NCBI GenBank assembly: GCA_963701675.1
Contig: OY969623.1
Location: 5,952,001 to 6,016,000 of the forward strand
Direction: 5' to 3'
DNA from: G963701675 sp963701675
Lineage (GTDB): Bacteria; Planctomycetota; Planctomycetia; Gemmatales; Gemmataceae
DNA: 64,000 bases
This document shows, one piece after another, positions 17,296-25,686 of the stretch. Under the pieces are notes generated by a model, which saw only the letters and a program-made list of their open reading frames with translations, was not told the DNA's origin and searched no databases. The number at the start of each line of letters is the position of its first letter. The stretch's first letter is position 1. A program made the translations under genes and the position numbers.

Positions 17296-20200
17296 GTGAA
17301 CACCTGGATTGCACGTCTTGCCGCTGCCGTGGCCATCGCTTTCACAGGCCCGGCGTTGTGGTCGCTCTCCGTCACCGATTCGCTTCTGACCGTAGCCGAG
17401 AAATCGGAGTACCGGGCCACCTCCCGCCACGCGGACGTGCTGGAGTTTTGCGAACGCCTTGCCAAGGAATCTCCCCTCGTGCGGCTGGGTGAGTTGGGGA
17501 AAAGCGTTGAAGGTCGAAAGTTGCCGATGTTAATCATGGCTGACCCGCCGGTCGCCACGCCCGAGGAAGCAGCACAGAGCGGCAAGCTCGTCGTCCTTGC
17601 TTTGGGCAACATCCACGCCGGAGAAATCGACGGCAAAGAGGCGCTGCTCATGTTGGCCCGCGACCTTTCGACAAAGGATCGCCACCTCTTGAAAGACCTC
17701 GTCGTCGTCGTGGCGCCGATTTTCAATGCCGACGGCAACGACAAGTTCTCGCGAACACATCGGCCTCACCAGGGCGGCCCGGAGGAAGTCGGGACGCGGG
17801 CCAACGCCCAGGGCCTGGACTTGAATCGAGACTTCGTAAAACTGGAAACTCCCGAGGTTCGCGCTCTAGTTCGCTTCTTCAATGCCTGGGACCCGGCCGT
17901 GTTCATCGACATGCACACCACCAACGGGTCGCACCATCGTTACACCATCACCTACGAAGGTCCGCGCCACCCCGCATGCGATCCAAAGCTGGTTGCCCTG
18001 GTTAATGAGAACCTATTGCCCGACGTGACTCGCCGATTGGAACAACGCAGCGGCTACAAGTCGTACTTCTACGGCAACTTCTCGCGCGATCGCGCGCGTT
18101 GGGAGACTGTGCCGGCGACAGCGCGTTACGGCATCCATTATGTGGCCCTTAGAAACCGCATCTCCATTTTGTCGGAGTCTTATGCGTACGCATCCTATAA
18201 GGACCGCGTCTTGGGCGGCCGGGACTTCGTCCATTGCATCCTCAATTACCTGTCCGCGAATAAGGACAAGGTTCGCGCCACCTTGAACTCGGCAGAGGCA
18301 AGTAAGAAGGTCGCGATTCGGCACCGATCCATCCCCCAGCCGGCGCCCGTCACCTTGTTGGGGTTTGCCGAGGACGTGAAGGACGGCCGGCGGGTTGCCA
18401 CCGATACGCCGCAAGATTACCAGGTGGAATACGTCGGCCGCTGCGAACCGACGGAAACAGTGACTCGGCCATACGCCTACTTGTTCCCGGCGTCGCTCGG
18501 CAGTGCCGTTGAGGTGCTTCAACGGCACGGCATCGAGGTGCAAGAACTACGCGAGGATGTGGAACTGGACGTCGACGTTTACAACGTCGACAAACTAATC
18601 GGTGCGACGACCGCCTTTCAAAACCACAAATTGATAACCATCAATGCCAGCCCGCGCTACGAAACCCGGAAGATACGCGCCGGCACGATGGTGGTCCGCA
18701 CCGATCAGCCGCTTGGAACTTTAGCAACCTACCTGTTGGAACCCGAGTCCGAGGACGGCCTGGCGACGTGGAACTTTGTGGATGGGATAAGCCAGCTTGC
18801 CGATTTCCCGATCGTTCGACTACCCGAAGCAGTGCCGTTGCGTACGTGCAAGATTCGGCCGTTGCCCGAAAACCGCGTCATGAATCGTCCGGTCACATAC
18901 GAGGCCCTTTTGAGCGGCCGGCTGGATGAATTTCGCCGAGGCCCGCTGTCGGCCGACGATTTTGCCTGGCTCGATGACGGCGAACATTATGTCGAAGTCC
19001 GCGACGGTAATGAATACGTCGATCATGCCCAAACCGGTCGCACCCGTCGCCAGACACCCGGTGTCGGTACGGAAAAGATCGCCAAGGCACTGGCCGAGCT
19101 TCCGGGGATCGACGAGGCGACCGCGAAGCGCCTGGCCGACACGGCCCGCCGTGGTCTCGACTCGAAGCGTACCGGCGCTTACGTCGAGTTTGGAGAGGAC
19201 CTTTATTATGTGAAACTCGACGGCTCGAAGGCCGTTCGACTGACGCGAACTCCAGGTAAGAAGGAACTGGCGTCGTTTAGTCCAGACGGAAAGTTCATTG
19301 CCTTTGTGCGCGCCAATAACCTCTATGTCGTGGATGTCGAAACGCAAACCGAACGCGCGCTCACCACCGACGGCACCGATCTCATTTCCAACGGCAAGGC
19401 AGATTGGGTTTATTTCGAGGAAATCTTCGATCGCAATTGGAAAGCGTACTGGTGGAGTCCGGACTCCGGGCGAATTGCGTTTTTGCGCTTCGACGATCGT
19501 CCCGTCTACAAGTTCACGGTGCTCGATCAAATCCCGGTTCGGCAGGGCGTCGAACAGACGCCGTACCCCAAGGCGGGCGATCCGAATCCCATTGTGAAAG
19601 TCGGCCTTGCATCCGTGGCCGGCGGAACGGTGGCATTTCCAGACCTCGGAGACTATTCCGAGACATCGTCGCTCTTTATTCGCGCGGGATGGTTGCCGGA
19701 CAGCAAGCATGCCTACTTCTACGCTCAGGACCGCGCACAAACCTGGCTCGACGTTTGCACCGTTCCTGCAACCGGCGGCAAACCGACGCGCTTGCTACGG
19801 GACGCGACCAAGGCATGGGTGGAAGGCCCCGGCGCGCCGCATTTCCTGAAAGACGGCTCATTCCTGCTATTCAGTGAACGCAGCGGCTGGAAGCACATTT
19901 ACCACTTCGCCAAGGACGGGAAGCTCATTCGGCCAGTCACCACCGGCGAGTGGGAAGCACGGCAAATCGAACGCATCGACGAAGAGGATGGTTGGGTTTA
20001 CTTCAGCGGCACCAAGGACAGTCACACGGCCAGCAATTCCTATCGCGTCAAGCTCGATGGCGCCGATCTCGAGAAGGTCACCGAAAAGTCCGGCGACCAC
20101 CAGGTTCGTTTCGGACCTCGGGGCGACTTTTTCATCGACATATGGAGCGACGGCGCCACGCAACCCCAGGTCCGCCTTCATCGCACCGACGGGTCGCTGG

Positions 20201-21057
20201 TGCGTGTTCTCGATTCGAACCCCGCGTACGAGTTGGAGGAATACAAACTCGGAGAAACCGAGCGCGTGCAGATCAGAACGCCGGACGGATTTGAATTGGA
20301 GGCCGCCATCTCCAAGCCGGCCGACTTCGACCCGACGAAGAAGTATCCAGTGTGGTTCACGACCTACGGCGGCCCGCATGCACCAACGATCAACGACGCC
20401 GGCGGCCGAGGCCGAGGCTTGGGAAACCAGGCGTTGACCAACCAGGGCTTTATCGTCTTCCAGGCCGATCCACGCAGCGCCAGCGGAAAGGGCGCCGTTT
20501 CAACGTGGACCGCCTACCGACAGTTGGGCGTTCAAGAGATGAAGGACATCGAGTATGCCATCAAATGGCTCATCGAGAACCACCCGTACGTCGATTCGAC
20601 GCGAATCGGCATGAGTGGCTACAGCTATGGCGGCTTTCTCACAGCATACGCCCTAACGCACAGCAAACTCTTCGCCTGCGGCATCGCCGGCGGGCCGGTG
20701 ACCGATTGGCACAACTATGATTCGATTTACACCGAGCGGTTCATGAACACGCCGCAAGAGAACCCCGAAGGGTATGAGGCGACGTCCGTCATCAAAGCCG
20801 CGAAGAACGTGCACGGGAAGCTACTGCTCATGCACGGCACGATGGATGACAATGTTCACGTGCAGAACTCACTGCAACTCGCCTATGAGTTGCAGAAGGC
20901 CAACAAGGATTTCGAGATGATGTTCTACCCGCGTTCCCGCCACGGCATCGGCGGGGCGCACTATGCGAAGGTGATGAACGATTTTCGGAATCGGGAACTG
21001 AAGCCGAAATCGCCCAACACGAATTCCGAGTCGTCTAACGGCAAACCCAAAGAATGA
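17296..21057 (+). CDS. Secreted M14 carboxypeptidase / S9 dipeptidyl-peptidase IV fusion
   Basis: A 1253 aa exported two-enzyme protein. After a signal peptide (1-25), residues 40-330 form a zinc carboxypeptidase of family M14 with the zinc ligands H107-x-x-E110 (NIHAGE) and H207 (DMHTTN), substrate residues N177-R178 (GLDLNRDF) and a late Glu in ILSESYAY. Residues about 600-1000 form a DPP-IV beta-propeller and the last 250 a prolyl-oligopeptidase alpha/beta hydrolase with Ser1110 in GYSYGG, Asp in TMDDNVH (1184-1185) and His1216. It would trim peptides from both ends: dipeptides from the N-terminus after Pro or Ala, and single C-terminal residues. The GTG start at 17296 has GGGAG upstream; earlier TTG codons lie inside the Dabb gene. 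Confidence 0.88.
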   Translation: MNTWIARLAAAVAIAFTGPALWSLSVTDSLLTVAEKSEYRATSRHADVLEFCERLAKESPLVRLGELGKSVEGRKLPMLIMADPPVATPEEAAQSGKLVVLALGNIHAGEIDGKEALLMLARDLSTKDRHLLKDLVVVVAPIFNADGNDKFSRTHRPHQGGPEEVGTRANAQGLDLNRDFVKLETPEVRALVRFFNAWDPAVFIDMHTTNGSHHRYTITYEGPRHPACDPKLVALVNENLLPDVTRRLEQRSGYKSYFYGNFSRDRARWETVPATARYGIHYVALRNRISILSESYAYASYKDRVLGGRDFVHCILNYLSANKDKVRATLNSAEASKKVAIRHRSIPQPAPVTLLGFAEDVKDGRRVATDTPQDYQVEYVGRCEPTETVTRPYAYLFPASLGSAVEVLQRHGIEVQELREDVELDVDVYNVDKLIGATTAFQNHKLITINASPRYETRKIRAGTMVVRTDQPLGTLATYLLEPESEDGLATWNFVDGISQLADFPIVRLPEAVPLRTCKIRPLPENRVMNRPVTYEALLSGRLDEFRRGPLSADDFAWLDDGEHYVEVRDGNEYVDHAQTGRTRRQTPGVGTEKIAKALAELPGIDEATAKRLADTARRGLDSKRTGAYVEFGEDLYYVKLDGSKAVRLTRTPGKKELASFSPDGKFIAFVRANNLYVVDVETQTERALTTDGTDLISNGKADWVYFEEIFDRNWKAYWWSPDSGRIAFLRFDDRPVYKFTVLDQIPVRQGVEQTPYPKAGDPNPIVKVGLASVAGGTVAFPDLGDYSETSSLFIRAGWLPDSKHAYFYAQDRAQTWLDVCTVPATGGKPTRLLRDATKAWVEGPGAPHFLKDGSFLLFSERSGWKHIYHFAKDGKLIRPVTTGEWEARQIERIDEEDGWVYFSGTKDSHTASNSYRVKLDGADLEKVTEKSGDHQVRFGPRGDFFIDIWSDGATQPQVRLHRTDGSLVRVLDSNPAYELEEYKLGETERVQIRTPDGFELEAAISKPADFDPTKKYPVWFTTYGGPHAPTINDAGGRGRGLGNQALTNQGFIVFQADPRSASGKGAVSTWTAYRQLGVQEMKDIEYAIKWLIENHPYVDSTRIGMSGYSYGGFLTAYALTHSKLFACGIAGGPVTDWHNYDSIYTERFMNTPQENPEGYEATSVIKAAKNVHGKLLLMHGTMDDNVHVQNSLQLAYELQKANKDFEMMFYPRSRHGIGGAHYAKVMNDFRNRELKPKSPNTNSESSNGKPKE

Positions 21058-21081
21058 GTCTGCGGCAAGTCGAGGAATTCA

Positions 21082-21858
21082 ATGTGGGGCCGATCTTACG
21101 ACCGTGAAGAACTTCTGTCCCAGCCGTTTCCCGAATCTTGGGAAGCGTGCCTGCGCGAGAACGTCTATCACTTCCGGCATTTGAACGATGACGAACGAGC
21201 CTGCCTGCGAAACGACGCTCGACTGTTAGTGGCGGAAAAGAATTGGGAAGGCTGCGGCGGCTTGAAGCTCACGGACAAAATCAAGCTAACGGTCGCTGGA
21301 CAAGCAGGATTACTTCTGCTCGGCATCGAGCACGACGTCTTCAGCCGAGTGAAAAGCGTGCTGATTTACCCGTCCACCTTTCTGATTCCCGGCGGGGCAT
21401 GGATGGACGACCCCGAATTGGGTTACGGTGCGGACGGCGAGGCCGTCTATCGTGGCCCTGTTATTCTGTCTTGGGACAATGTGCTTGCAGAAGGCCAGGA
21501 TCCATCCTCAGGTGAGAATCTAGTCATTCATGAGTTCGCCCATCAGCTGGATTCCTGCGATGGTGAATTCAACGGCACGCCCCTACTGGCAACCGCCGAA
21601 TTCGATAAACGGTGGCGCAAGGTCATGGCAGCCGAATACAATCGGCTCCGACGCGATCTTGATGAGGAGAGAGAAACCGTCCTTGGCGATTACGCGGCTA
21701 CCAATGAGAGTGAATTCTTCGCCGTCGCATCGGAGCGATTCTTTACCGTGCCCAAGCGGCTGCGGAAATCCAACCCCGCGCTTTACGAACTACTAAAGGA
21801 GTATTACGGTTCTGATCCTGTTCGATGGTTTCGAACCGCCGACGCTAATCGGGAGTGA
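21082..21858 (+). CDS. mtfA: MtfA-type zinc metallopeptidase (family M90)
   Basis: 258 aa homologue of E. coli MtfA, a cytoplasmic zinc aminopeptidase that binds the glucose-system regulator Mlc. The metal site H150-E151-x-x-H154 in VIHEFAHQLD is intact, and the downstream NESEFFAVASERFF supplies the third ligand Glu. Length is close to the 265 aa of the E. coli protein. GAGG precedes the start and it follows the peptidase fusion by 24 bases, so co-transcription is likely. Confidence 0.88.
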   Translation: MWGRSYDREELLSQPFPESWEACLRENVYHFRHLNDDERACLRNDARLLVAEKNWEGCGGLKLTDKIKLTVAGQAGLLLLGIEHDVFSRVKSVLIYPSTFLIPGGAWMDDPELGYGADGEAVYRGPVILSWDNVLAEGQDPSSGENLVIHEFAHQLDSCDGEFNGTPLLATAEFDKRWRKVMAAEYNRLRRDLDEERETVLGDYAATNESEFFAVASERFFTVPKRLRKSNPALYELLKEYYGSDPVRWFRTADANRE

Positions 21859-21885
21859 CAGAACTCGGCAGGAAAGCCCGTGTCT

Positions 21886-22330
21886 ATGCGTTTCAAAATT
21901 ACCATTATTGCAACGATGCTTACCATTCCGAGTGGTTGCTCCTACCGCGCTACCACTTCATCAACGAGCCATACGCACCAGACTGCGTTCTTGACATGGC
22001 CTGAGGACTGGGAAAACCACGTCGGCCAGACCGTGACTGTGGAAGGCACGGCCGGAAACGCCAAACTAGGCGCGGTTCTTCAACGTGCGGATGGTGAAGT
22101 ATGGATCGACGGAATGGATTATTGGCCGGAAGCGGTCAACGGCGCCATCGCGAAGGGTAAAAGGGGTGCGCGTTACCGGAATGGTGATCCGGCGCGAGGA
22201 CATACCGACGTTTGTGCAGAAAGCTGGTGAACCGGAAAAGTCCGGCGTGCCCGTCCAATCCGAAGCGGACCTGCCGAAAGCGAAGCGTCGTTATCTGCTT
22301 GCGAATGTCACCTGGAAGCTGATTGACTAG
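21886..22330 (+). CDS. Small lipoprotein with OB-like domain (frameshifted)
   Basis: Signal sequence with lipobox-like IPSGC, then about 125 residues predicted as an all-beta OB-like fold (HVGQTVTVEG ... VRVTGMVIRREDIP). No family name can be given. The frame breaks at the run of four G at about 22163-22166: dropping one G joins NGAIAKGKR to VRVTGMVI and gives one continuous protein. Start 21886 has AGGAAAG nine bases upstream; the upstream GTG 21880 is less likely. Confidence 0.6.
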
Positions 22331-22361
22331 ACACCAACTGCACAGCATAGGAGCGATTTCC

Positions 22362-22681
22362 ATGATCATCACGACCACCAATGAAATTGAAAGCAAACGG
22401 ATCAAGCGCTACCTCGGCCTGGTCACCGGGGAGGCGATTTTGGCGCGAACATCTTCAAGGACTTCTTCGCCGGCATCCGCGACATCATCGGCGGCCGCTC
22501 CGCCGCATACGAACAAGAGCTCCGCAAGGCCCGCGACATTGCCACGACGGAGATTACGCAAGCCGCCGAAGACCTGGGCGCGAATGCCATTGTCGGCGTG
22601 GATATCGACTATGAAACCGTGGGCGCCCAGGGTAGCATGTTGATGGTCAGCATCAGCGGCACGGCGGTGCATGTGGAATAG
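22362..22681 (+). CDS. YbjQ/UPF0145 family heavy-metal-binding-domain protein (frameshifted)
   Basis: Short protein of about 106 aa matching the YbjQ (UPF0145) family, a pentamer-forming fold of unknown role sometimes called heavy-metal-binding. MIITTTNEIESKRIKRYLG is the N-terminal strand and the end reads AEDLGANAIVGVDIDYE with SMLMVSISGTAV. One G is missing at about 22441, after GEAIL, so the first third is in one frame and the rest in the next. AGGAG precedes the ATG. Confidence 0.8.
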
Positions 22682-22710
22682 GACGTTTTCTACAGGGATA
22701 TAATACCCGT

Positions 22711-23046
22711 ATGCATCCAACTTCGATTCATCACGTCACCAGCAAGCCGGACGTTTGTGGCGGCGCCCCGTGCGTCGCTGGCACACGTATCCGCGTACAG
22801 GACATCCATGTCTGGCACGAACTGCAGGGATTATCCGTCGACGAAATAGTTTCGGGTTATCCGCAATTGACGATGGCCTCCGTTTACGGTGCGCTGTCGT
22901 ATTACTGGGATAACAAGGACCTGATTGAAGGGCAAATGCGAGAGGAAAGCGAATTTGTAGAGCAGATGAAACAAAAGTACCCCTCGCCTCTCAAGAAAAA
23001 ACTCACAAGGATGAATGGCGCGAACGATCAAGTTTCATCTGGATGA
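22711..23046 (+). CDS. DUF433 antitoxin
   Basis: 111 aa protein of the DUF433 family, antitoxins with a helix-turn-helix fold related to VapB partners. GGAPCVAGTRIRVQDI (18-33) and LTMASVYGALSYYWDNKD are the family's two conserved blocks. It overlaps the following toxin gene by 32 bases in another frame, the usual arrangement for DUF433/DUF5615 pairs. It should neutralise the toxin and repress the pair. Confidence 0.85.
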   Translation: MHPTSIHHVTSKPDVCGGAPCVAGTRIRVQDIHVWHELQGLSVDEIVSGYPQLTMASVYGALSYYWDNKDLIEGQMREESEFVEQMKQKYPSPLKKKLTRMNGANDQVSSG

Positions 23047-23350
23047 GCACGTCCACTCGGGGGTCGCGGACGGGCTCCGTCGTCGGGGAATGGACGTGAC
23101 GACCGCAGCAGAAGCGGGACTCTTGGGCGCCGACGATACCCGTCACATCGACTTTGCCAACGGTCAATGCCGAGTTATTTTTTCCAGTGACCGCGACTTT
23201 CTTCGCATCCACGACCGGGGCGTCCCGCACTATGGAATCGTTTACTGTCATCAACAGAGCCATTCGATTGGTGAGACTGTTCGTGCGTTAGAGTTGATCT
23301 GGGAGGTCCTGGACCAGTCGGAAATGAAGATGCAAATCGAGTTCATCTGA
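23015..23350 (+). CDS. DUF5615 PIN-like toxin
   Basis: 111 aa protein of the DUF5615 (Mut7-C/PIN-like) family, predicted ribonuclease toxins. FHLDEHVHSGVADGLRRRG (7-25) carries the first acidic residues, and FSSDRDFLRIHD the second acidic cluster. It is expected to cleave RNA when free of the upstream DUF433 antitoxin (family knowledge). The substrate is unknown. Confidence 0.85.
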   Translation: MARTIKFHLDEHVHSGVADGLRRRGMDVTTAAEAGLLGADDTRHIDFANGQCRVIFSSDRDFLRIHDRGVPHYGIVYCHQQSHSIGETVRALELIWEVLDQSEMKMQIEFI

Positions 23351-23510
23351 CCTGCAACTCCGCGCCAAGTGAATTCTCCATTTCGCTGTCTCGAATTTGA
23401 CTGGCTGGCACGCGTGAACTAGGTTTTTCACGAATGCGGGGCGGGAAGACGTGAACGACGCCTTGCCCTATCTCGCCTTCCAATGTAGTCGCGAGTGATC
23501 TGACCATCCT

Positions 23511-23613
23511 CGACAATGGCAAACCCGTCGTAAGACGGGGGCGCAAAGCCATGGACCCCAAGAGGCCGTGTTTGGCCTGTCCCGGGTCGCCAGGCTGCCG
23601 AAGGGATTGACGG
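23511..23613 (+). promoter_or_regulatory. Cyclic di-GMP-I (GEMM) riboswitch
   Basis: The conserved GEMM elements are present in order: GGCAAACC, a stem CCCGTC/GACGGG (23524-23539) capped by a GTAA tetraloop, CGCAAAGCC (23542-23550), then a second hairpin region and GCTGCCGAA. The closing helix P1 can form between CGACAAT (23511-23517) and ATTGACG (23606-23612). It precedes a terminator and the first Flp pilin, so c-di-GMP likely decides whether the pilus locus is transcribed. Whether binding turns it on or off cannot be read with certainty. Confidence 0.85.
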
Positions 23614-23645
23614 ACACCGAATCGTAATTCGGACCCGTACCGTCT

Positions 23646-23669
23646 CCCGACGTGTGCGGGTTTTTTTTT
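23646..23669 (+). terminator. Riboswitch expression-platform terminator
   Basis: Stem CCCG/CGGG (23646-23660) is followed by nine T residues. An upstream ACCCG (23633-23637) can compete for the same CGGGT, giving an alternative fold. It lies 50 bases before the first pilin start and directly after the c-di-GMP aptamer. Confidence 0.75.
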
Positions 23670-23718
23670 GCGCGATGTCAGATCAATCTCCAGGAAACCC
23701 CATGTTGTAGAAAGGCCG

Positions 23719-23904
23719 ATGGCTATGCGTAAGTGGCTCGACAGAGCGGCTCGGTTCGTCTCCGGGGAGGATGGTCCGACGGCTGTGGAATACGCCGTGA
23801 TGCTGGCCCTGATTATTGTGGTTTGCCTGGTCGCCATTACGGCGCTAGGAACCAACGCGAACAAGACGTTCAGCAACGTATCGTTGAACGTCGCCGCCAG
23901 CTAA
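23719..23904 (+). CDS. flp: Flp-type pilin 1
   Basis: Small Flp/Fap pilin of 61 aa. A short charged leader precedes the prepilin processing motif: cleavage after Gly in EDGPTAVEYAVML leaves the Glu-Tyr pair typical of Flp pilins, followed by a 20-residue hydrophobic helix that packs in the fibre core. The mature part is only about 35 residues. First of three near-identical pilins, directly under the c-di-GMP riboswitch. ATG 23725 is an alternative start. Confidence 0.88.
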   Translation: MAMRKWLDRAARFVSGEDGPTAVEYAVMLALIIVVCLVAITALGTNANKTFSNVSLNVAAS

Positions 23905-23918
23905 TGAAATCGACGTCG

Positions 23919-23942
23919 TGGCGCGATGTGGTGATCGCGCCA
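23919..23942 (+). other. Stem-loop after pilin 1
   Basis: TGGCGCGAT and ATCGCGCCA form a perfect 9-bp stem with a six-base loop just after the pilin 1 stop, with no T run. A second 7-bp stem CACGATC/GATCGTG follows at 23956-23973. These may protect the pilin 1 message from 3' decay, as often seen for abundant structural proteins. Confidence 0.55.
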
Positions 23943-24080
23943 TGACGAGAGGCGACACGATCCTAAGATCGTGCCGCCGACGCGTCGTCTTTCGGTGAGG
24001 GATGCGGTGGTCGGGCATTGGCGCCTGGGCCACGGACTCAGAACAGGTCTTTTGTCTCATTTATGGAAAGGGCATCTCTC

Positions 24081-24260
24081 ATGCGGAATCTGACTCAGCA
24101 CATCGTGAAGTTCGTGAAAGCAGAAGACGGCCCGACCGCGGTCGAGTACGCCGTCATGTTGGCGCTGATTATCGTCGTGTGTCTGGTCGCAATTACGGCA
24201 CTCGGCACCAATGCGAACAAGACGTTCTCCACGGTGAGTTCGTCGATCGCCGGCTCGTAA
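24081..24260 (+). CDS. flp: Flp-type pilin 2
   Basis: 59 aa pilin, the middle of three paralogues. The core from EDGPTAVEYAVML to NANKTFS is identical to pilin 1 while leader and tail differ (MRNLTQHI, SSSIAGS). The start at 24081 has GGAAAGGG eight bases upstream; longer in-frame starts lack one. It ends just before an intrinsic terminator. Several nearly equal pilins may allow dose or assembly-order control. Confidence 0.87.
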   Translation: MRNLTQHIVKFVKAEDGPTAVEYAVMLALIIVVCLVAITALGTNANKTFSTVSSSIAGS

Positions 24261-24273
24261 TGGAACTAAGGAT

Positions 24274-24298
24274 GGGGGACGTCGGGTCCCCCTTTTTT
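24274..24298 (+). terminator. Intrinsic terminator between pilins 2 and 3
   Basis: GGGGGAC (24274-24280) pairs with GTCCCCC (24286-24292) around a five-base loop, followed by six T. A strong rho-independent terminator inside the pilus locus: it would lower expression of the assembly machine relative to the first two pilins. Confidence 0.85.
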
Positions 24299-24327
24299 GT
24301 TGTCCTCGTTAACGAAGGGTTTACGCA

Positions 24328-24510
24328 ATGCAAAAGTTGTCCCAAGGCGTATGGAACTTTCTGAAGGCTGAAGACGGCCCGACGGCAGTCGAATACGCAG
24401 TCATGCTGGCACTGATTATCGTGGTCTGCCTGGTGGCCATTACGGCCTTGGGCACCAATGCCAACAAGACGTTCTCCACCGTCAGCTCCGCTGTCGGCGG
24501 GGCGTCGTAA
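24328..24510 (+). CDS. flp: Flp-type pilin 3
   Basis: 60 aa pilin with the same core as the other two (EDGPTAVEYAVML ... NANKTFS) and its own leader MQKLSQGVWNFLKA and tail SSAVGGAS. It sits behind the terminator, so it may be made in smaller amounts or from its own promoter, and could act as a minor or initiating pilin (inference). The Gly before PTAVEY is the expected peptidase site. Confidence 0.87.
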   Translation: MQKLSQGVWNFLKAEDGPTAVEYAVMLALIIVVCLVAITALGTNANKTFSTVSSAVGGAS

Positions 24511-24566
24511 TCGCATGAGGCAGCCGGAACAGAAGGCGGCCTTGGCCAATTTGGCCTCGGCTGGAG

Positions 24567-24599
24567 GCGAGCCGCGGACCAAACCGGTGCGCGGCTCGC
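24567..24599 (+). other. Strong stem-loop upstream of the prepilin peptidase
   Basis: GCGAGCCGCG and CGCGGCTCGC form a perfect 10-bp GC-rich stem with a 13-base loop, without a T run. It lies between pilin 3 and the peptidase gene and may act in message processing or attenuation. Confidence 0.55.
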
Positions 24600-24676
24600 T
24601 GTTGTTCCGGTTTCGGTGACTTGGACTAACGGCGAGCCGCCGGTATTCATCGGCACATCGCCTGGAGGATCAACGA

Positions 24677-25348
24677 ATGGCGCTTTTCACAGCTGGGAAC
24701 TGGCCGCTGTGGTTCATCTGTGCCGCCATGATCGCCGCCGCGGTGATCGACTGGGCAATCTTCAAGGTTCCCAATTGGCTCACGTTTCCCATCATCATTA
24801 GCGGTTGGATTTTCGGCGTGGCTCATAACTTCGGTTGGCACATCGTCGCGGGTGACGGCGTTGGCGGAATTGGCGCCGCTTTGGTCGGAACCGCCGTCGG
24901 GTTTGGACTGCTGTTACCCATGTACGCCATCGGCGGCATGGGCGCGGGCGACGTGAAAATGACCATGGGCTTCGGTTCCTGGGCCGGGGCGTTCTTCGGC
25001 CTGGAAGGCGGCCTCGCCGTGTGGGTGATCATCTACGCGTTCTGCGTCGGGGCGATCTGCGGCGGCTTGATAGCCCTCGGCATGATGGCGATTCGGCGAC
25101 AGTTCAGCCAGAACTTGCAACACACCCGAGCGATACTGATGGACCTGGTAACCACCGGTAACGTCAGCGTGATCGCTCAAAAGGCGCAGGAGCGCCGGCC
25201 GCGTTGGCACCGCTTGCCGTACGGTGTGCCCTTGTGCATCGGCTTCGTCGGTTTCTTGCTGTGGCGCGCGGCTCATGAAGCACCGCCCTTGCCGGCGGAA
25301 AACCTGGTGACCGCGGTCGTCGCCGCTTGCCCAAATTCGCCCAACTAG
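24677..25348 (+). CDS. cpaA: Type IV prepilin peptidase of the Tad system (A24 family)
   Basis: 223 aa membrane aspartyl protease that removes the leader from Flp prepilins. Catalytic Asp25 in AVIDWAIFKVPNW and the second Asp in GMGAGDVKM (about 95-97) match the A24 family. About six helices; the C-terminal 60 residues extend past the usual CpaA length with one more helix. GGAGG lies before the start. It follows the pilins it should process. Confidence 0.88.
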   Translation: MALFTAGNWPLWFICAAMIAAAVIDWAIFKVPNWLTFPIIISGWIFGVAHNFGWHIVAGDGVGGIGAALVGTAVGFGLLLPMYAIGGMGAGDVKMTMGFGSWAGAFFGLEGGLAVWVIIYAFCVGAICGGLIALGMMAIRRQFSQNLQHTRAILMDLVTTGNVSVIAQKAQERRPRWHRLPYGVPLCIGFVGFLLWRAAHEAPPLPAENLVTAVVAACPNSPN

Positions 25349-25380
25349 GGAGTCGGCGTGAAGTCCGGCAAAGTTACTAC

Positions 25381-25439
25381 GACCGTTAAGATCAAAAGAT
25401 TTGAAGTTGTTTACCAGTGACGGTCGAAATAACTGGTAA
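25381..25439 (+). promoter_or_regulatory. Possible RNA pseudoknot upstream of cpaB
   Basis: TTACCAGT (25411-25418) pairs with ACTGGTAA (25432-25439), and the loop contains ACGGTC (25420-25425), complementary to GACCGT at 25381-25386. Together these can form a compact pseudoknot in the 338-bp gap before cpaB. I recognise no known riboswitch class; the rest of the gap shows nothing. Confidence 0.4.
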
Positions 25440-25686
25440 CGCTCATTCAAGCTGTTTAGCCGCGGCCTTTGGCGCCGCGCTCTCGATTTAGTGACGGAAT
25501 CACCTTTCGACGAATCAACTCTGTTTGGATGTCACCGGTCGGGCATGAGAGCTCGGCCCACCATGATGGTGAAAACGGGAAGGATGCAAGCGGGCGATGC
25601 CGAGGTCATCGACCCGGAGGCCCACCGGCCAGTTGCCGGACGTGTGCCGTTGAAGTTCTGCTCCACATCATTTGAGGGATGCACCC

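Noticed and set aside
23668..23718. Longer start of pilin 1 at 23668
   Set aside because: It would begin inside the riboswitch terminator T run and gives an implausibly long leader.
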